From positions 157,866,223 through 157,930,222 of the forward strand of contig NC_073696.1 of NCBI RefSeq assembly GCF_029784165.1: 64,000 nt of DNA. The letters run 5' to 3'. Positions 1 through 11,598 of the stretch are shown in pieces; position 1 is the first letter of the stretch; each line of letters starts with the position of its first letter. Origin of the DNA: Wyeomyia smithii. Taxonomy: Eukaryota > Arthropoda > Insecta > Diptera > Culicidae. The notes below the pieces were generated by a model, which was not told the DNA's origin, made no database searches, and worked only from the letters and a program-made list of their open reading frames with translations. The position numbers were made by a program, and so were the translations under genes.

Positions 1-1044
1 GGTCATTTTCGAACTACCAACATTAGGCGGTAGAATTTTCGAACTACCTGTAACCTGTGCATATGTTAAACGGGTATGCAAAAGAGTAGGTAAACTATGC
101 GTCACTGGTACGCTTGGAGAATTTTGTTTCGAAGCTTGTTTTAATTGGGAAATTGAATTTTGTTTACCTTGCCTTGCCTTAACAATTGCTAAACGGACTG
201 GGCATTGATAAAAATTCGACATATGGTTGCCGTTACAATTCGCACAGCGAAAATTTTTACTCTCTTTCACAGGACATGTGTCCTTTTTGTGAGAAGAGTC
301 TCCACAAATCAGGCATTTTTGGTCCATGTTACAGAACTTTGAACCATGGCCATAACGTTGGCAAATACGGCATTGGGTGATATGCTTTTCACCTCCGCCA
401 AACTTCCTATAAGCTTCCCATTTTACACGCACGTTATATAAAGCATGTGCTTTTTCAAAAAATTTTAAGTTATTAACCTCACTACAGTTAAAATGAATTA
501 AATAGTTTACATGGGAAATTCCAGTTCGCTGACTGTTTTCGCCTCGTGATTTTTGTTTCATTTGAATTACTTGGGTAGGGGCTATGCCAAGTAATTATGT
601 TAAAGAAAGTTTGATCTCATCAACGGTTTGATCGTTGGTGAGATCTTTCAAGACAACCTTGAACGGCTAGGCGTTCTTGGTGTCACATATAAAAAATTTG
701 TACATCTTGTCAGTTAAATACTGAACAAGACGATCACGACCCTTTATTGAGTCGGCTAATAAGCGGCATTCACCTCTACGGCCAATTTGATAGGTAACTT
801 TAACGTCAGAAACAAACGTTGAAAGTTCATTTTTGAATATATTAAATTCAGAAGAAATAAAATTCTCCTTTTTTAAAGATATTACATTTTGTATAGTTTC
901 ATTATTAATAACTTTCATTTCACCAGCTTCTTGCTCAGGCAAAATATCAAAAGGTTTGTCACTACAGACACTCGAAGTCTTAGAAAGAGATGCCTCTCTT
1001 TTCCTCCCCGCAGCGATGCGTGGTTTCTTTTTTCGTCCAGCCAT
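1..1044 (-). pseudogene. Jockey-clade (Juan-like) ORF1, gag-like, 3'-incomplete
   Basis: RNA-binding nucleocapsid-like ORF1 of a non-LTR retrotransposon, read on the minus strand and running off the window at base 1. The start is the ATG at 1044 (MAGRKKK), after a leader shared with the fragment at 12541-12838. A basic N-terminus is followed by the gag-like fold and then zinc knuckles around 190-370 (CQRYGHGSKFC, CLICGDSSHKKDTC, CANCNGNH). It is dead: an in-frame stop lies at about 667 and another near 595-600, with the reading frame recognisable beyond both. The Jockey clade is firm from the zinc-knuckle pattern and the YLIHF and TQCRIC segments; the Juan label is inferred from mosquito Jockey elements. 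No ORF2 is seen here. Confidence 0.75.
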
Positions 1045-1147
1045 TTCAGGTGATACGAAAAAAGTTAAAACAAATGTTAAATTCAAAAGTAGGTAGTCTT
1101 GAGAAAGACTGATGGGAAATAAATTTCAGCTAGTCTTTAAAAGACAC
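1045..1147 (-). other. 5' leader of the Juan-like element
   Basis: About 100 bp upstream of ORF1, repeated almost exactly at 12735-12838. Both copies stop at the same base (minus-strand start GTGTCTTTTAAAGAC), which marks the true 5' end of the element. Beyond 1147 the sequence switches abruptly to RT of an I-clade element. Jockey-type leaders normally hold an internal promoter, but I cannot define one here. Confidence 0.6.
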
Positions 1148-3136
1148 CTGTAACAGAGACCACGCTGTCGTCTGCAAGTTATCTTATTGTGCATGAATTT
1201 GCCAGGCATTCGTCGATGTCATTTACATAAAAATTGTAAAGAAGGGGGCTTAAACATGAGCCCTGGGGAAGACCCATGTAGCTAATTCGAAAAGTTGCCA
1301 AATCGCCGTGCGTAAAATGCATGTGCTTTTCGGACAACAAATTGTGCAAAAAATTGTTCAAAATTGGCGAAAATCCTTGTCGGTGAAGTTTACCCGAAAG
1401 AATGTCAATAGAAACGGAATCAAAAGCCCCCTTAATATCCAAGAACGCAGACGCCATTTGTTCTTTGCGAGCATACGCCAGCTGAATATCTGTTGAAAGC
1501 AACGAAAGACAATCATTCGTCCCTTTGGCACGGCGGAAGCCAAATTGAGTATCTTTGATTCGACCCAATGGTCTAAACGACGGAGTCTCATTTTTTTCAT
1601 CAATTTCCGGATACAGGATAGCATTGCAATCGGCCTATAAGAGTTGTGATCAGAAGCTGGTTTCCCTGGTTTTTGGTTGGCGATCACCTTCACTTGCCTC
1701 CAATCCTGCGGTACAATGTTTTGCTCCAGGAACTTACTGAACAAGTTCAACAAGCACCTCTTGGCATTGCCGGGTAGATTCTTCAACAAGTTGAATTTGA
1801 TTCTATCTAACCCAGGCGCGTTATTGTTACAGGACAGGAGGGCAACTGAAAATTCTGCCATCGTGAAAGGTGATTCTATCGCGTCGTGGCCCGGAGACGC
1901 ATCGCGAACAATGTTTTGCTCAGGAACAGAGTCCGGACATACTTTTCTGGCAAAATCAAATAGCCACCTACTTGAAGACTCCTCGCTTTCGTTGACCGTT
2001 ACGCGATTCCGCATTCTTCGGGCTGTGTTCCAAAGAGTGCTCATCGATGTCTCCCTCGACGTCTCGTTCACGAACCGACGCCAATATCCGCGTTTCTTTG
2101 CTTTAGCCAGGCTTTTAAGCTTGGTATCTAGCTCCGTATACCGTATATAGTCGCCAGGTATACCTCCCTTCTGGAGGGCCAAAAACGCGTCGGATCTTTG
2201 CGTGTAGACATCGGAGCACTCTTGGTCCCACCACGGAGTGGGAGGCCGTTCTTTGATCGTTACGCCGGGATATTTCTTCGTTTGGGCTTGCAACGCGGCG
2301 TCGAGAATCAAGTCCGCGAGGAGGTTGTATTCTTCAAGTGGTGGATGATGTTGAATCGACTCGACCGCTTTTGAAATCATTTCCTCGTATAACTTCCAAT
2401 CGACATTCCGTGTGAGGTCATACGGAATGTCAATTGGTCGCATGCGAGTTGACCCGTTAGTAATTGAAATAAGAATAGGCAAATGGTCGCTACCGTGAGG
2501 ATCGAGGATTACCTTCCATGTGCAATCCAACCGTAGCGACGTCGAACATAAGGATAGATCCAAAGCGCTTGGGCGCGCTGGAGGTTTCGGGATACGTGTC
2601 ATTTCACCGTTGTTTAAAATAGTCATGTCGAAGTCATCGCAAAGGTCGTAGATTAAAGAGGAGCGGTTATCATTGTAAGGGGAACCCCAAGCCACACCAT
2701 GAGAGTTGAAGTCTCCCAAAATCAAACGTGGCGAGGGAAGAAGTTCTATTAAATCAAAGAGCAGCCGTTGCCCAACCTGTGCTCTGGGAGGAATATATAT
2801 TGAGGCAATACAATGCTCTTTACCTTGTATTGTCATTTGACATGCGACAACTTCGATGCCTGGAATCGAGGGGAGGTTAATACGATAGAAAGAATAGCAC
2901 TTTTTAATCCCTAGAAGTACTTCTCCATATGGGGTTTCTCGATCAAGGCGAATAATATTATAATCATGGAAGTTGAGATCAATATTTGAAGTAAGCCAAG
3001 TTTCACAAAGGGAAAATGCATCGCATTTGTTTTTATTTATCAAAACTTTAAATGAATCCATCTTTGGTAAAATACTTCTACAATTCCACTGTAAGACAGA
3101 GATAGAATCCTTCATATACGCAGTTGAATTAGGCAT
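1148..3136 (-). pseudogene. I-clade ORF2 (endonuclease-RT), copy 1, truncated
   Basis: Endonuclease and reverse transcriptase polyprotein of an I-clade non-LTR element. The chosen start is ATG 3136, which overlaps the ORF1 stop by 8 nt exactly as in the complete copy at 36657-36664. The N-terminal endonuclease shows LQWNCRSI, LCETW, ILGDFNSHG and GSDHLPI. RT motifs follow (YRPIAMLSC, QFGFRRAKGTNDC, DIKGAFDSVS, LPQGSCLSPLLYNFYVND). A frameshift near 1560-1600 separates the RT blocks. A stop just before the catalytic LADDS at about 1180 and the junction at 1147 remove the rest of RT and all of RNase H. Compared with the intact copy at 32981-36664, about half of the protein is missing. Confidence 0.88.
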
Positions 3137-3601
3137 CGAAGGATACAATCGCTGCAAGGAGGGGCCATTGGGCAGTCAACTGCTTCAAAAATGTTCTAAC
3201 TGTTGGGAGAAATGCTGTTAGAAAAATTTTAATTGGATCGGGTACATTGAAAGTTTCAAAAATCCAGTCCACAATGTCAGAAAAATTGACCAGTCCAGCA
3301 TTTGATTTATCAACTGGATGTGAAAAGGAACATCTGGGGTTTTGGATGTTCCAGGAAGTGCTGGGAACTCCTTCTGAGACTTTAAATTTGCAAGCCCAGG
3401 AGGAGTTTGCTTCGGCTTTTCCGCAGCACTTTTAGATTTGTTCGTATTATTCATTCCATCTTGAGAAACCTTAGGGCCTTTCCTGGGAAGCTTGGGAGAG
3501 GAAATATTTTTCCTCTTTCTAGTGTCTCCAGGATTGGCGTAGGACGTTTCTGCTGGTGGATCGTCAGAGTCCGTTTCATCCGAAGATAGCAGATCAAAGG
3601 G
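3129..3601 (-). pseudogene. I-clade ORF1 C-terminal part, copy 1
   Basis: C-terminal region of the I-clade ORF1 (NPFDLLSSDETDSDD onward). It matches the copy at 10241-10715, and the N-terminal part lies at 6983-7278 on the far side of the hAT-like insertion. A 1-nt shift near 3270 breaks the frame: the conserved tail is read in another frame and ends at 3129, overlapping ORF2. The upstream residues of the apparent 147-aa ORF (MKKISVLPFF) come from the inserted transposon and are not native. Confidence 0.75.
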
Positions 3602-3609
3602 GTTCGATG

Positions 3610-6600
3610 TAGGGTGGTTTACCGGTGAAACAAAAAACGGTAAAACCGATATTTTTTTCAATACCGAAATACCGGTATTGGAGAGGCGAAAAAACCGGTA
3701 TTTTCGGTATTTTTCTTAAAATTGAAAAAAAAGCTTGTCATAATTTTCATAAATCATTGTAGGGCTAATGAATGCCACCAACTTAGGTAGGTGTTAAAAA
3801 TCATATGACGATGTGTATAATAAATACATTTACACAAAAGCAACATTGAACATAAATTTATTTACATAAATTTATTTACACTCATACTTACAGGGGCAAC
3901 AAGTGAGTTTCGAACCTACTAGTCAACTACAAATTCTGAAAATCATAGTTTGAGGTAGCAATCACAATCATGGTCGCGAAAAAACGCAAGTCATTATTCG
4001 TTTTGTGCTATTTCAAGGTAAAACTAAAAAAATAAGATAAAAAATATAAATTTGGATTAGGAATTTATTTTTTGTTTGGCAGCTCCGTGTGCATTGCACA
4101 TGTTGAACCTAGTTATGGACAAGTTGCTCCTGATACAAAGTGTTTACAGGATGAAATAATCAATCAATGAAGAATTTCATCCTAAAAATAACTGTCCCTT
4201 GAAAAATTACATTTAAATAGCTATAGCATGGTCAAAGCTTCGTCGCCCATACTGCAGTGGACTTTATTAACCATATTTCTAGCTGAGAAAAATGTTTTCT
4301 CAGGTTCAACTGAATTTGGACGAACTGTTCAAACAGACAGATCCGAATAGAGAAGTATTTACCTTCGGTTCCTTCGGATTCTTGTCTGATCATCATTTTA
4401 TTTTCTTCTCCATTCATTTACTCTTCTCAACAGTTTCAGTTTTTCTAGGAATTTTGAAGTTATTCACTAACTTAAAACTATGTTTGGCGATGTGAAAGAA
4501 AATTGAAAATAAAATCTGCATGTTTTTTTTTTGTTCCTATGAGTTTCGAAATTATGTTCTTCGTAATCATACCACACGATTCATTCATTGAAATTTTCCA
4601 AACACTGTTAAATGTATCTGGATCGTATACCACAAGAGATCAAAACAATGGTCACAGTGCACATAGGAGTATTCCAGTCAAAAAGCTGGCCAAAATACGA
4701 AAAAAATAATTTAAGTGTTCCTCGTGCTATTGATCCTTTTTGCATTCTCTGATACTTACTACATTGTATGCAGCCCATCTTGAAATTTTCTGAATTGTTT
4801 ACAAACGACAGTAACCATCATAACCTTGGTATTAGTTAGAGCCCATGAATAAGTCACAAAATGTTCTACGAAAAATATAAACTTCTACTCATGTTATTAT
4901 AACTTTAAAGTGATTCTTGAGCGTCAACGGAGTCGCTTTAGTTCAAATAAAATCGACAGTTTCGAAATATGACCAAATTGGTATAGCTTAACCCTTAAAT
5001 GTGCAAGACGTTAAAAAATCATCTAAAAACATAAAATCTTTGTTTAACAGGTTCTCTAAAACTAACCAATATGCATAAAAAATTGAAAGATTTACTTTTT
5101 AATGTGCAAAAAATATAACCATGTTGTTTTCAAACAACACTATGACTTAATCGCAGAATAAAGTCGAAACAATTACATTTGTTAACAGTAACTTCAAATT
5201 TGACCTTTTGTTAGTATAATTACTGATAATTCAGACATTTCCACTAACCACTAACCTTATTTTAAAATTTATTTACAAAGACAGTCAGTACCAGTCGGGA
5301 ATCTCGCCATGTTTTTTTTCGTTTACGAGATTTTTACAGCAAAAATAAAAACAAAACATTCAAATACAGTACTTCCAGCTATTGAGTTTTCCTCGTTAGG
5401 GTCAAGAGAGCTGGTCTAATGAATTATATTTCTAAAAAATACTAAAATACGTATATTTTAAAACGTTTTAGTAGTGTTGTTTTAAAGCAACATTGCGCAT
5501 TTAATGGTTAATCATGAAATTGTAAAGTTGGTCGGAAGCTTCACATTCATGTCGGCCAAGGAAAGGATTGATTGCAGTGATCGAAGCAAGGGACGCAAAA
5601 CGCAAATGCTAAGAGAAAATGATCCATTGGATGAGTTGAGTTACGCAGTTAACATGACTCAATGAACTACTGGAAGCACTGTTTCCAAAATATTCATATC
5701 CTTTTGAAGCGAGTGATTTAAAGAACGCCATAAAAGTAGCAGAATCAATTATTGGCAAAAAAGTATTCACCAGAACAAGCTCTTACTATATGTGTACTTT
5801 TTTCGAATTTCAGAGTGATGGTGATCTAACTTGACGAAAACTTGTTAATAATAAGTTTTTATGTCTAAATATAAAGTTTAATAGAGATAAAACAACTTTA
5901 AAACACATTAGAAATGTAAATGATAAACAATGTAAATGATAAACATTTCAAAAAGTCCTATCTGCCTTCATCGTTTTTCCGAAACGTCTTTTCATTTTGG
6001 AAATGTTTAGCTTAAGTAACTCTCCCAAGCGTGTTTTTTGTTCAGATGCTAGAGTAATCCCTCCGCCATCAACTTGTGCAAATAACGTGTCAAAAAAGAT
6101 GTTTAATAAGTAGCGGTGATTGAATGGAAGTGACCGATCAAAAAATCGATCAAAGCAGATAGACCTTTTGAAATGTTTCTCTAGATTTGCTATCTGAAAA
6201 CTCATTTAAAAAATTTTGGCCAAGTTTTTGTTCTACGTACTCCTATGTGCAATGGTCTAAATCTTACAAAAAATCTGGATCGTAATAAAGCATAGGTACT
6301 CATAAATGCAAAACCATAGTTATGCAGTGACACGTCCATAGATGCAACCTGAGACGCTGAGCAAATAATAAATTCAAAATCAAAATTACAGTCGAATCCC
6401 ATTATAGCGACATCGCAAGGGACTGTCGTTATAGCGAAATGTCGCAATAATACGAAGAATGTTTGCATATGTAGAACAGAAGGTACGGTTGAGAATGTCG
6501 TTATAGATTCAGTAATGTCGTTATAGAGAGATTCGACTGTACTATTGTCGCAATAAAGAATGACAAGTATTAGTTTTGGTATGCCATTACAGAGGAAGGT

Positions 6601-6974
6601 CGTGATAGCGAAATGTCGCAATAAAACGAAGAATTTTAGTATAAAACAGAAAGGACTGTAGAGAATGTCGCCATAGCGAGATTTGTCACTATAAAAAGTG
6701 TCATTATAGAGGGATTCGACTGTAATGTAAATTTTTTAGTTTAATTTTAAATAGTACAGTGAGAATAACTTGCGTTTTTTGCGGACATGATTGTCGTCAC
6801 TTCCCCAAACTATGATTTTCAGACTTTTGTAGTTGAACAAGTAGGTTAAAAGAACACGAGTTGCCCCTGGTTTGCATAAATCCGAAAAAATGAAAATACC
6901 GGTTTTACCGGTTTTTATTTTTATGAACACCGAAATACCGGTTTTTCGAAAAGTCGGTAATACCGACCACCCTA
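3610..6974. mobile_element. hAT-like DNA transposon, non-autonomous, 3365 bp
   Basis: The insertion splits I-clade ORF1 and is flanked by an exact 8-bp target duplication GTTCGATG (3602-3609 and 6975-6982). Eight-base duplications and TIRs starting TAGGGTGGT are typical of hAT elements. Beyond the short TIR, about 90 bp near 3895-3990 and 6770-6870 are also inverted copies of each other, so the ends fold over several hundred bases. Both ends carry clustered ACCGGT motifs, the usual subterminal transposase-site pattern. I recognise no transposase in the AT-rich interior. ORFs of up to 139 aa there match nothing known to me. The undivided sequence survives in the second copy near 10713, so both borders are exact. 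Confidence 0.8.
6389..6722. mobile_element. Pogo/Tigger-type MITE nested in the hAT-like element
   Basis: 334 bp with TIRs CAGTCGAATCCC...GGATTCGACTG, flanked by TA (6387-6388, 6723-6724). The ends resemble the CAGTC..TATAGCGAC termini of pogo/Tigger-like elements. An internal inverted end (GATTCGACTG followed by TA at about 6530-6541) suggests either one element inside another or a partial tandem duplication. No coding capacity. Confidence 0.7.
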
Positions 6975-6982
6975 GTTCGATG

Positions 6983-7278
6983 TTATGGTAGAAGTGGTCA
7001 CGGTCTTCTTAAGAATTTCAGCGTAAGAACGCTTTGACTTTTGATATTTCAGTCACGGGCTTGTATCGTGACGTCAGATCCTTCGCGATTTGCAGCGTGT
7101 TAAGCGATTTACCTCCTGGTTTGGGCCTCATGTAAAGGACCAGTGGACCTGTTGATCCGTCTGGGTAAAGCCTGGGACGAGGATTGATTAAAGCAGGGAC
7201 AGACGGAGACTGAACAGGAAGGACAGGGTCGGGTGGGTTCGGAGACGGGGGATCGGGGGCTAAGGGATCCACATCAAT
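6983..7278 (-). pseudogene. I-clade ORF1 N-terminal part, copy 1, start lost and internally deleted
   Basis: Proline-rich N-terminus of the I-clade ORF1 (DVDPLAPDPPSPNPPDP, PRLYPDGSTGPLVLYMRPK). The native start methionine of copy 2 (SSAMDVD, 11598) is isoleucine here (LSAIDVD). Near 7035 about 580 bp present in copy 2 (10776-11356), including all zinc knuckles, is missing. The junction has a few bases of shared sequence, which suggests microhomology-mediated deletion. Translation past the junction is out of frame. Confidence 0.75.
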
Positions 7279-8233
7279 TGCGCTCAAACTAGCGCAACAG
7301 TACAGTGGCAAAGAAACACGTACCTCTTCTTCTTTGTTGTCTTCAATAGAACAATCACCGAGTCTTTCGGTGCTGGAACGGGCAGATGCGCAGCGACACC
7401 ACTAAAGCACAATAGCTGGATGACCTTCACTGCGGATTATCAGCTTATCTTCACACCGCACTTCGCACTCTTTGAAACGCGACCGGGTAAGCAATGCTTT
7501 TTCGATTTTTTCTACACAATATCGGTTTTATAGCGAGACAACCACTTAATGCGTCCGTTATTGCCGAGCGTTCGGGACGGAATGATCATCCTTTGTTTGG
7601 TACACTCTAATTACTTAGACTTACTGGTGTTGAAACATTAAAAGCTCTGTCAAATAAAATTATTAACAATTTCCAACAAAAATCGTTGCAATTCTCAATT
7701 GCTACGATAAGCTCTCTCTATAGCTAATAAGTTAGCAATCAAGTTAGTTGTAAGTTTACTTTCCTTTTTTAAGAAGTAGGTTTAAATCCCTGCGAATGAT
7801 ACCAAAGAAGTCTTAGTTGCGAAAGCAAACAAATCTTAACAATTTAAACTTTCGTGAATGGTCTAAACCGCTAAGCAAATATTTGCAATATTTGGTATGT
7901 AGTTTATTTGCGCAAAATTTTTCTTCGGGTAAATATATTTGTTACGCTATTACACTATAACAAATATTTGTTCAAAACTCTGTTTGCTCGAATGACATCA
8001 AAGTCTCCTCGCTCATTTTTTTGCAAATATATTTGCTGTGCTATTACACGATGCAAATTATTTCCAGAAAATTAACTTCGTGAAAATATAACAAATCTAG
8101 TTTCAATTGTTCAACAATATTTTATCTGCCACTAGAAAATATAATTTCTTTGTTTTGGTTCATGAAGGCTGCCGTTGCAATATAATATGTTTTGTTCCGA
8201 GTGACAATTGCCCATCGCAAATAAAAGGAAATG
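7279..8233 (-). other. I-clade leader plus co-duplicated flank, copy 1
   Basis: Contains the element leader (to roughly 7615) and about 600 bp of AT-rich flank rich in AAATATTTGC-like motifs. The whole stretch matches 11599-12532 apart from a 26-bp insertion near 7785. Because identity continues past the element, this is duplicated genomic DNA and not two separate retrotransposition events. No gene is seen. Confidence 0.65.
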
Positions 8234-8671
8234 TTTTTAGTTTGCCCTTCTGGTTATGCTTTCCAATTCACCATAGGAAATGAGGATGTTTGAATGCGTG
8301 CTGGTGCGAGATTGTGTCAAACTTTCAGAGTGAAACGAAAATGCTACCGTTAACTGTTAGAGTACCACTATTAAATCAAAACTTCTTGCACATGAACAGC
8401 CAATTTTCACACCGTTTTGAAGGTTTCTCTATCATTCGACGATTTCCTTCGTAGAGCTATGTACATAATTGCGCATGCCATAATCCGCATTGTTACTGCG
8501 GGAAAGAAAGAAACCTTTGCCTTTGAGTTAAATTAAAATATTTGTGTCAAGTCGCGAAATATCAAATCAATTTTGTATTACATCGATTATAGATTGAATT
8601 TACCGTATCACTTGAACCTGCAATTATACTTTCAAGTTCGATCAAGAAATTAAATAATAATTAAATGACGC
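8234..8671. other. AT-rich sequence, no feature recognised
   Basis: About 440 bp between the end of the duplicated block and an LTR fragment. I see no ORF, RNA gene or terminal repeats. Confidence 0.4.
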
Positions 8672-8837
8672 ATTATAATATTTTTTATTTTGTCGGAGGA
8701 TCTAAACGGAAATGGACATTTGACCAGTTCGTGCAGTGTCTGGATTTTACTCCAGAGTGCACTTAGTAGGGACTTCGGTTTGAGGTATCCCGGAGGAGCT
8801 CAGCGAAATCAGGTTTATTCAGGATCATCTTAGCTCT
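8672..8837 (-). repeat. Gypsy LTR fragment
   Basis: Near-identical to the 5' LTR of the gypsy element at 41170-41360, including the ends CATTATAATATTTT and CAGGATCATCTTAGCTCT. It lacks about 30 bp found there and ends just before that LTR's TATA box. No internal gypsy sequence adjoins it, so it looks like a truncated solo LTR. Confidence 0.7.
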
Positions 8838-9770
8838 AAAAGAGCGTATGCCTTTTGGCATAGGTTTCATTCGAAGCATTGTGGCCCAGAAACCGTTGGT
8901 TGTATAGAAAAACTGTCTGAGAATGAGATGTAGGGAATTGAAAATGCTCCATAAAAAAATATACACTGTACCAAAAAAAATTTTTTTTGACCAAAAAAAA
9001 TTAAAAATAAACATAAAATTTCAATTTAAAAAAAATAAATGATTTCTTTTTTTTTAAGAAACTTGACGTTATTACGCAACTTTGAAAAAAAGTCCAGGAT
9101 GGAGAAATGAAAAATAATTTTTTTATGATAGATTAATTTTTTTATGAAAATTCTAATTCAAACATTTTTCAAAATATTTGTATTCTGATGATTTTAAAAG
9201 ATGCAGAGAGTCATTTTGAATCAAAAAGCTCTTGGTAGTAAACATTTTAAAGGCATCGGTTTTCGAGTTATTTTAAATTTAAGCTCAATAAATTATTAAT
9301 ATTCCGGCAAATACACGTTTTTTTAATTTGTCCATGGTTCTCCAGCAAAAACCATACGTTTATTGGAATGCTTGATCAAAAATATACAATTCATTTTTTG
9401 ACAACAAAACGATTGGGCGAACGGTTTTTTAAGAAAAAAGTTAAATGTTCTAAGTAATATAAATATATATAAGAATCAAATATTTAGTTTTGAGTTTTAT
9501 TATCTTAGGAAAATATTTTTTTTATGACATAGATACTCTACAGAACTAATTTCACCTTATATTTTATATACATCATAAGTAAATGATTCGTCATCTCTTT
9601 AAAACAGCTTCGTTTGTATCTTATTTTCTGAAATCGGATCAAAAGAGTAACACTTTTGTGTGGCAGCTATTATTATAGATTTTTTGAAAATATTGCTCCA
9701 TCCTGTTACTCCTTGTTCATAATCTTTTTTTTTTTTTTAATAAGGGGATTTGTTAGTAGCTTAAGTATTT
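8838..9770. other. AT-rich sequence, no feature recognised
   Basis: Low-complexity A/T runs and no convincing ORF; the 83-aa ORF at 8763-9014 is a shadow across the LTR fragment. Nothing else is seen. Confidence 0.4.
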
Positions 9771-9838
9771 ATGATAAATATTAGTAAATAATGAGTATGT
9801 GTGTCCAATCACAAATGGTGACTTCTCAACAGTGTTAG
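9771..9838. repeat. Short dispersed repeat, inverted copy at about 45210-45290
   Basis: The stretch around AATGAGTATGTGTG...GGTGACTTCTCAACAGTG is matched in reverse complement at about 45210-45290. It abuts the breakpoint of the I-clade copy at 9840. The family is unknown. Confidence 0.5.
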
Positions 9839-9840
9839 TA

Positions 9841-10248
9841 ATTTGTGGGAAGAAGTTCTATTAAATTAAAGAGCAGCCGTTGCCCAACCTGTGCTCTGGG
9901 AGGAATATATATTGAGGCAATACAATGCTCTTTACCTTGTATTGTCATTTGACATGCGACAACTTCGATGCCTGGAATCGAGGGGAGGTTAATACGATAG
10001 AAAGAATAGCACTTTTTAATCCCTAGAAGTACTCCTCCATATGGGGTTTCTCGATCAAGGCGAATAATATTATAATCATGGAAGTTGAGATCAATATTTG
10101 AAGTAAGCCAAGTTTCACAAAGGGAAAATGCATGGCATTTGTTTTTATTTATCAAAACTTTAAATGAATCCATCTTTGGTAAAATACTTCTACAATTCCA
10201 CTGTAAGACAGAGATAGAATCCTTCATATACGCAGTTGAATTAGGCAT
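9841..10248 (-). pseudogene. I-clade ORF2 5' fragment, copy 2
   Basis: N-terminal part of the endonuclease domain (LQWNCRSILPK, SLCETWL, SIYIPPRAQVGQ), nearly identical to copy 1 (2736-3136). The start at ATG 10248 overlaps the ORF1 stop (10241) by 8 nt. It is cut off at 9840 inside the endonuclease, before the GDFN motif, so no enzymatic domain is complete. Confidence 0.85.
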
Positions 10249-11598
10249 CGAAGGATACAATCGCTGCAAGGAGGGGCCATTGGGCAGTCAACTGCTTCAA
10301 AAATGTTCTAACTGTTGGGAGAAATGCTGTGAGAAAAATTTTAATTGGATCGGGTACATTGAAAGTTTCAAAAATCCAGTCCACAATGTCAGAAAAATTG
10401 ACCAGTCCAGCATTTGATTTATCAACTGGATGTGAAAAGGAACAACTGGGGTTTTGGATGTTCCAGGAAGTGCTGGGAACTCCTTCTGAGACTTTAAATT
10501 TGCAAGCCCAGGAGGAGTTTGCTTCGGCTTTTCCGCAGCACTTTTAGATTTGTTCGTATTATTCATTCCATTTTGAGAAACCTTAGGGCCTTTCCCGGGA
10601 AGCTTAGGAGAGGAAATATTTTTCCTCTTTCTAGATTCTCCAGGATTGGCGTAGGACGTTTCTGCTGGTGGATCGTCAGAGTCCGTTTCATCCGAAGACA
10701 GCAGATCAAAGGGGTTCCATGTTATGGTAGAAGTGGTCACGGTCTTCTTAAGAATTTCAGCGTAAGAACGCTTTGAGCGCTCCTTAAGAGACCGTTTAAT
10801 TTTATCTCTGCGTTGTATGTACACCGGGCATGTGGAAAGCTCATGCAGATTTTCCCCTCAGCGAATACACTTTTCAGCGTTTACACTGCAAGAATCTTCC
10901 GCATGAGTCTCCCCACACTTGCCACACCGTGCCTTATTGCAGCAGTAGGCAGCTGTATGACCTAACTGCTTGCAATTGGTGCAATTCATAACACGGGGCA
11001 CATACAAACGCACAGGCAGACGAACCCGGTTAATCGAGACGTGGCTAGGGAGAGCAGATCCGGCAAACGTAACGCGAAACGAGTCTGACGGAGTGTATAC
11101 TTTTTTACCGTTGACGAGCGACTTAGACCGTAATTGCTTGCAGTCCAATATCTTCGCCTCAGTATTGGAATTCTTGAAGCAACCGTTTGCGCTCAGGATA
11201 CACTCGACAGACAGACTCGAATCGGTTATCACACCGTCGATCTCCACGTCTCGTGCGGGTACATACACGCGATACTCGCGTGTAAAGAGCTCGGAGCAAA
11301 CTATATCGTTGGCCTGATCCAGATCATTCACCACGACACGGAGCTTGTTTGGTCTGACTTTTGATATTTCAGTCACGGCCTTGTATCGTGACGTCAGATC
11401 CTTCGCGATTTGCAGCGTGTTAAGCGATTTACCTCCTGGTTTGGGCCTCATGTAAAGGACCAGTGGACCCGTTGATCCGTCTGGATAAAGCCTGGGACGA
11501 GGATTGATTAAAGCAGGGACAGACGGAGACTGAACAGGAAGGACAGGGTCGGGTGGGTTCGGAGACGGGGGATCGGGGGCTAAGGGATCCACATCCAT
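10241..11598 (-). pseudogene. I-clade ORF1 (zinc-knuckle nucleocapsid-like), copy 2, nearly complete
   Basis: ORF1 of an I-clade non-LTR element, which coats the element RNA. The start is taken at ATG 11598 (MDVDPLAPD) rather than 11631, since the complete element also starts at MDD. A proline-rich N-terminus precedes a conserved core (PDGSTGPLVLYMRPK, FTREYRVYVPARDVEIDG) and two knuckles, CTNCKQLGHTAAYC and CGKCGETHAEDSC. The third knuckle has a stop (10858) where the complete copy has its second cysteine: CIR-stop-GENLHELSTC against CLYCEGTRHDLSAC. A 1-nt shift near 10385 puts the tail out of frame. Only these two lesions separate it from an open frame. The C-terminus is hydrophobic and overlaps ORF2. 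Confidence 0.85.

Noticed and set aside
5948..6621. ORFs of 85 and 139 aa as hAT transposase
   Set aside because: No hAT dimerisation or DDE motif is visible, and the second ORF is largely within the MITE.
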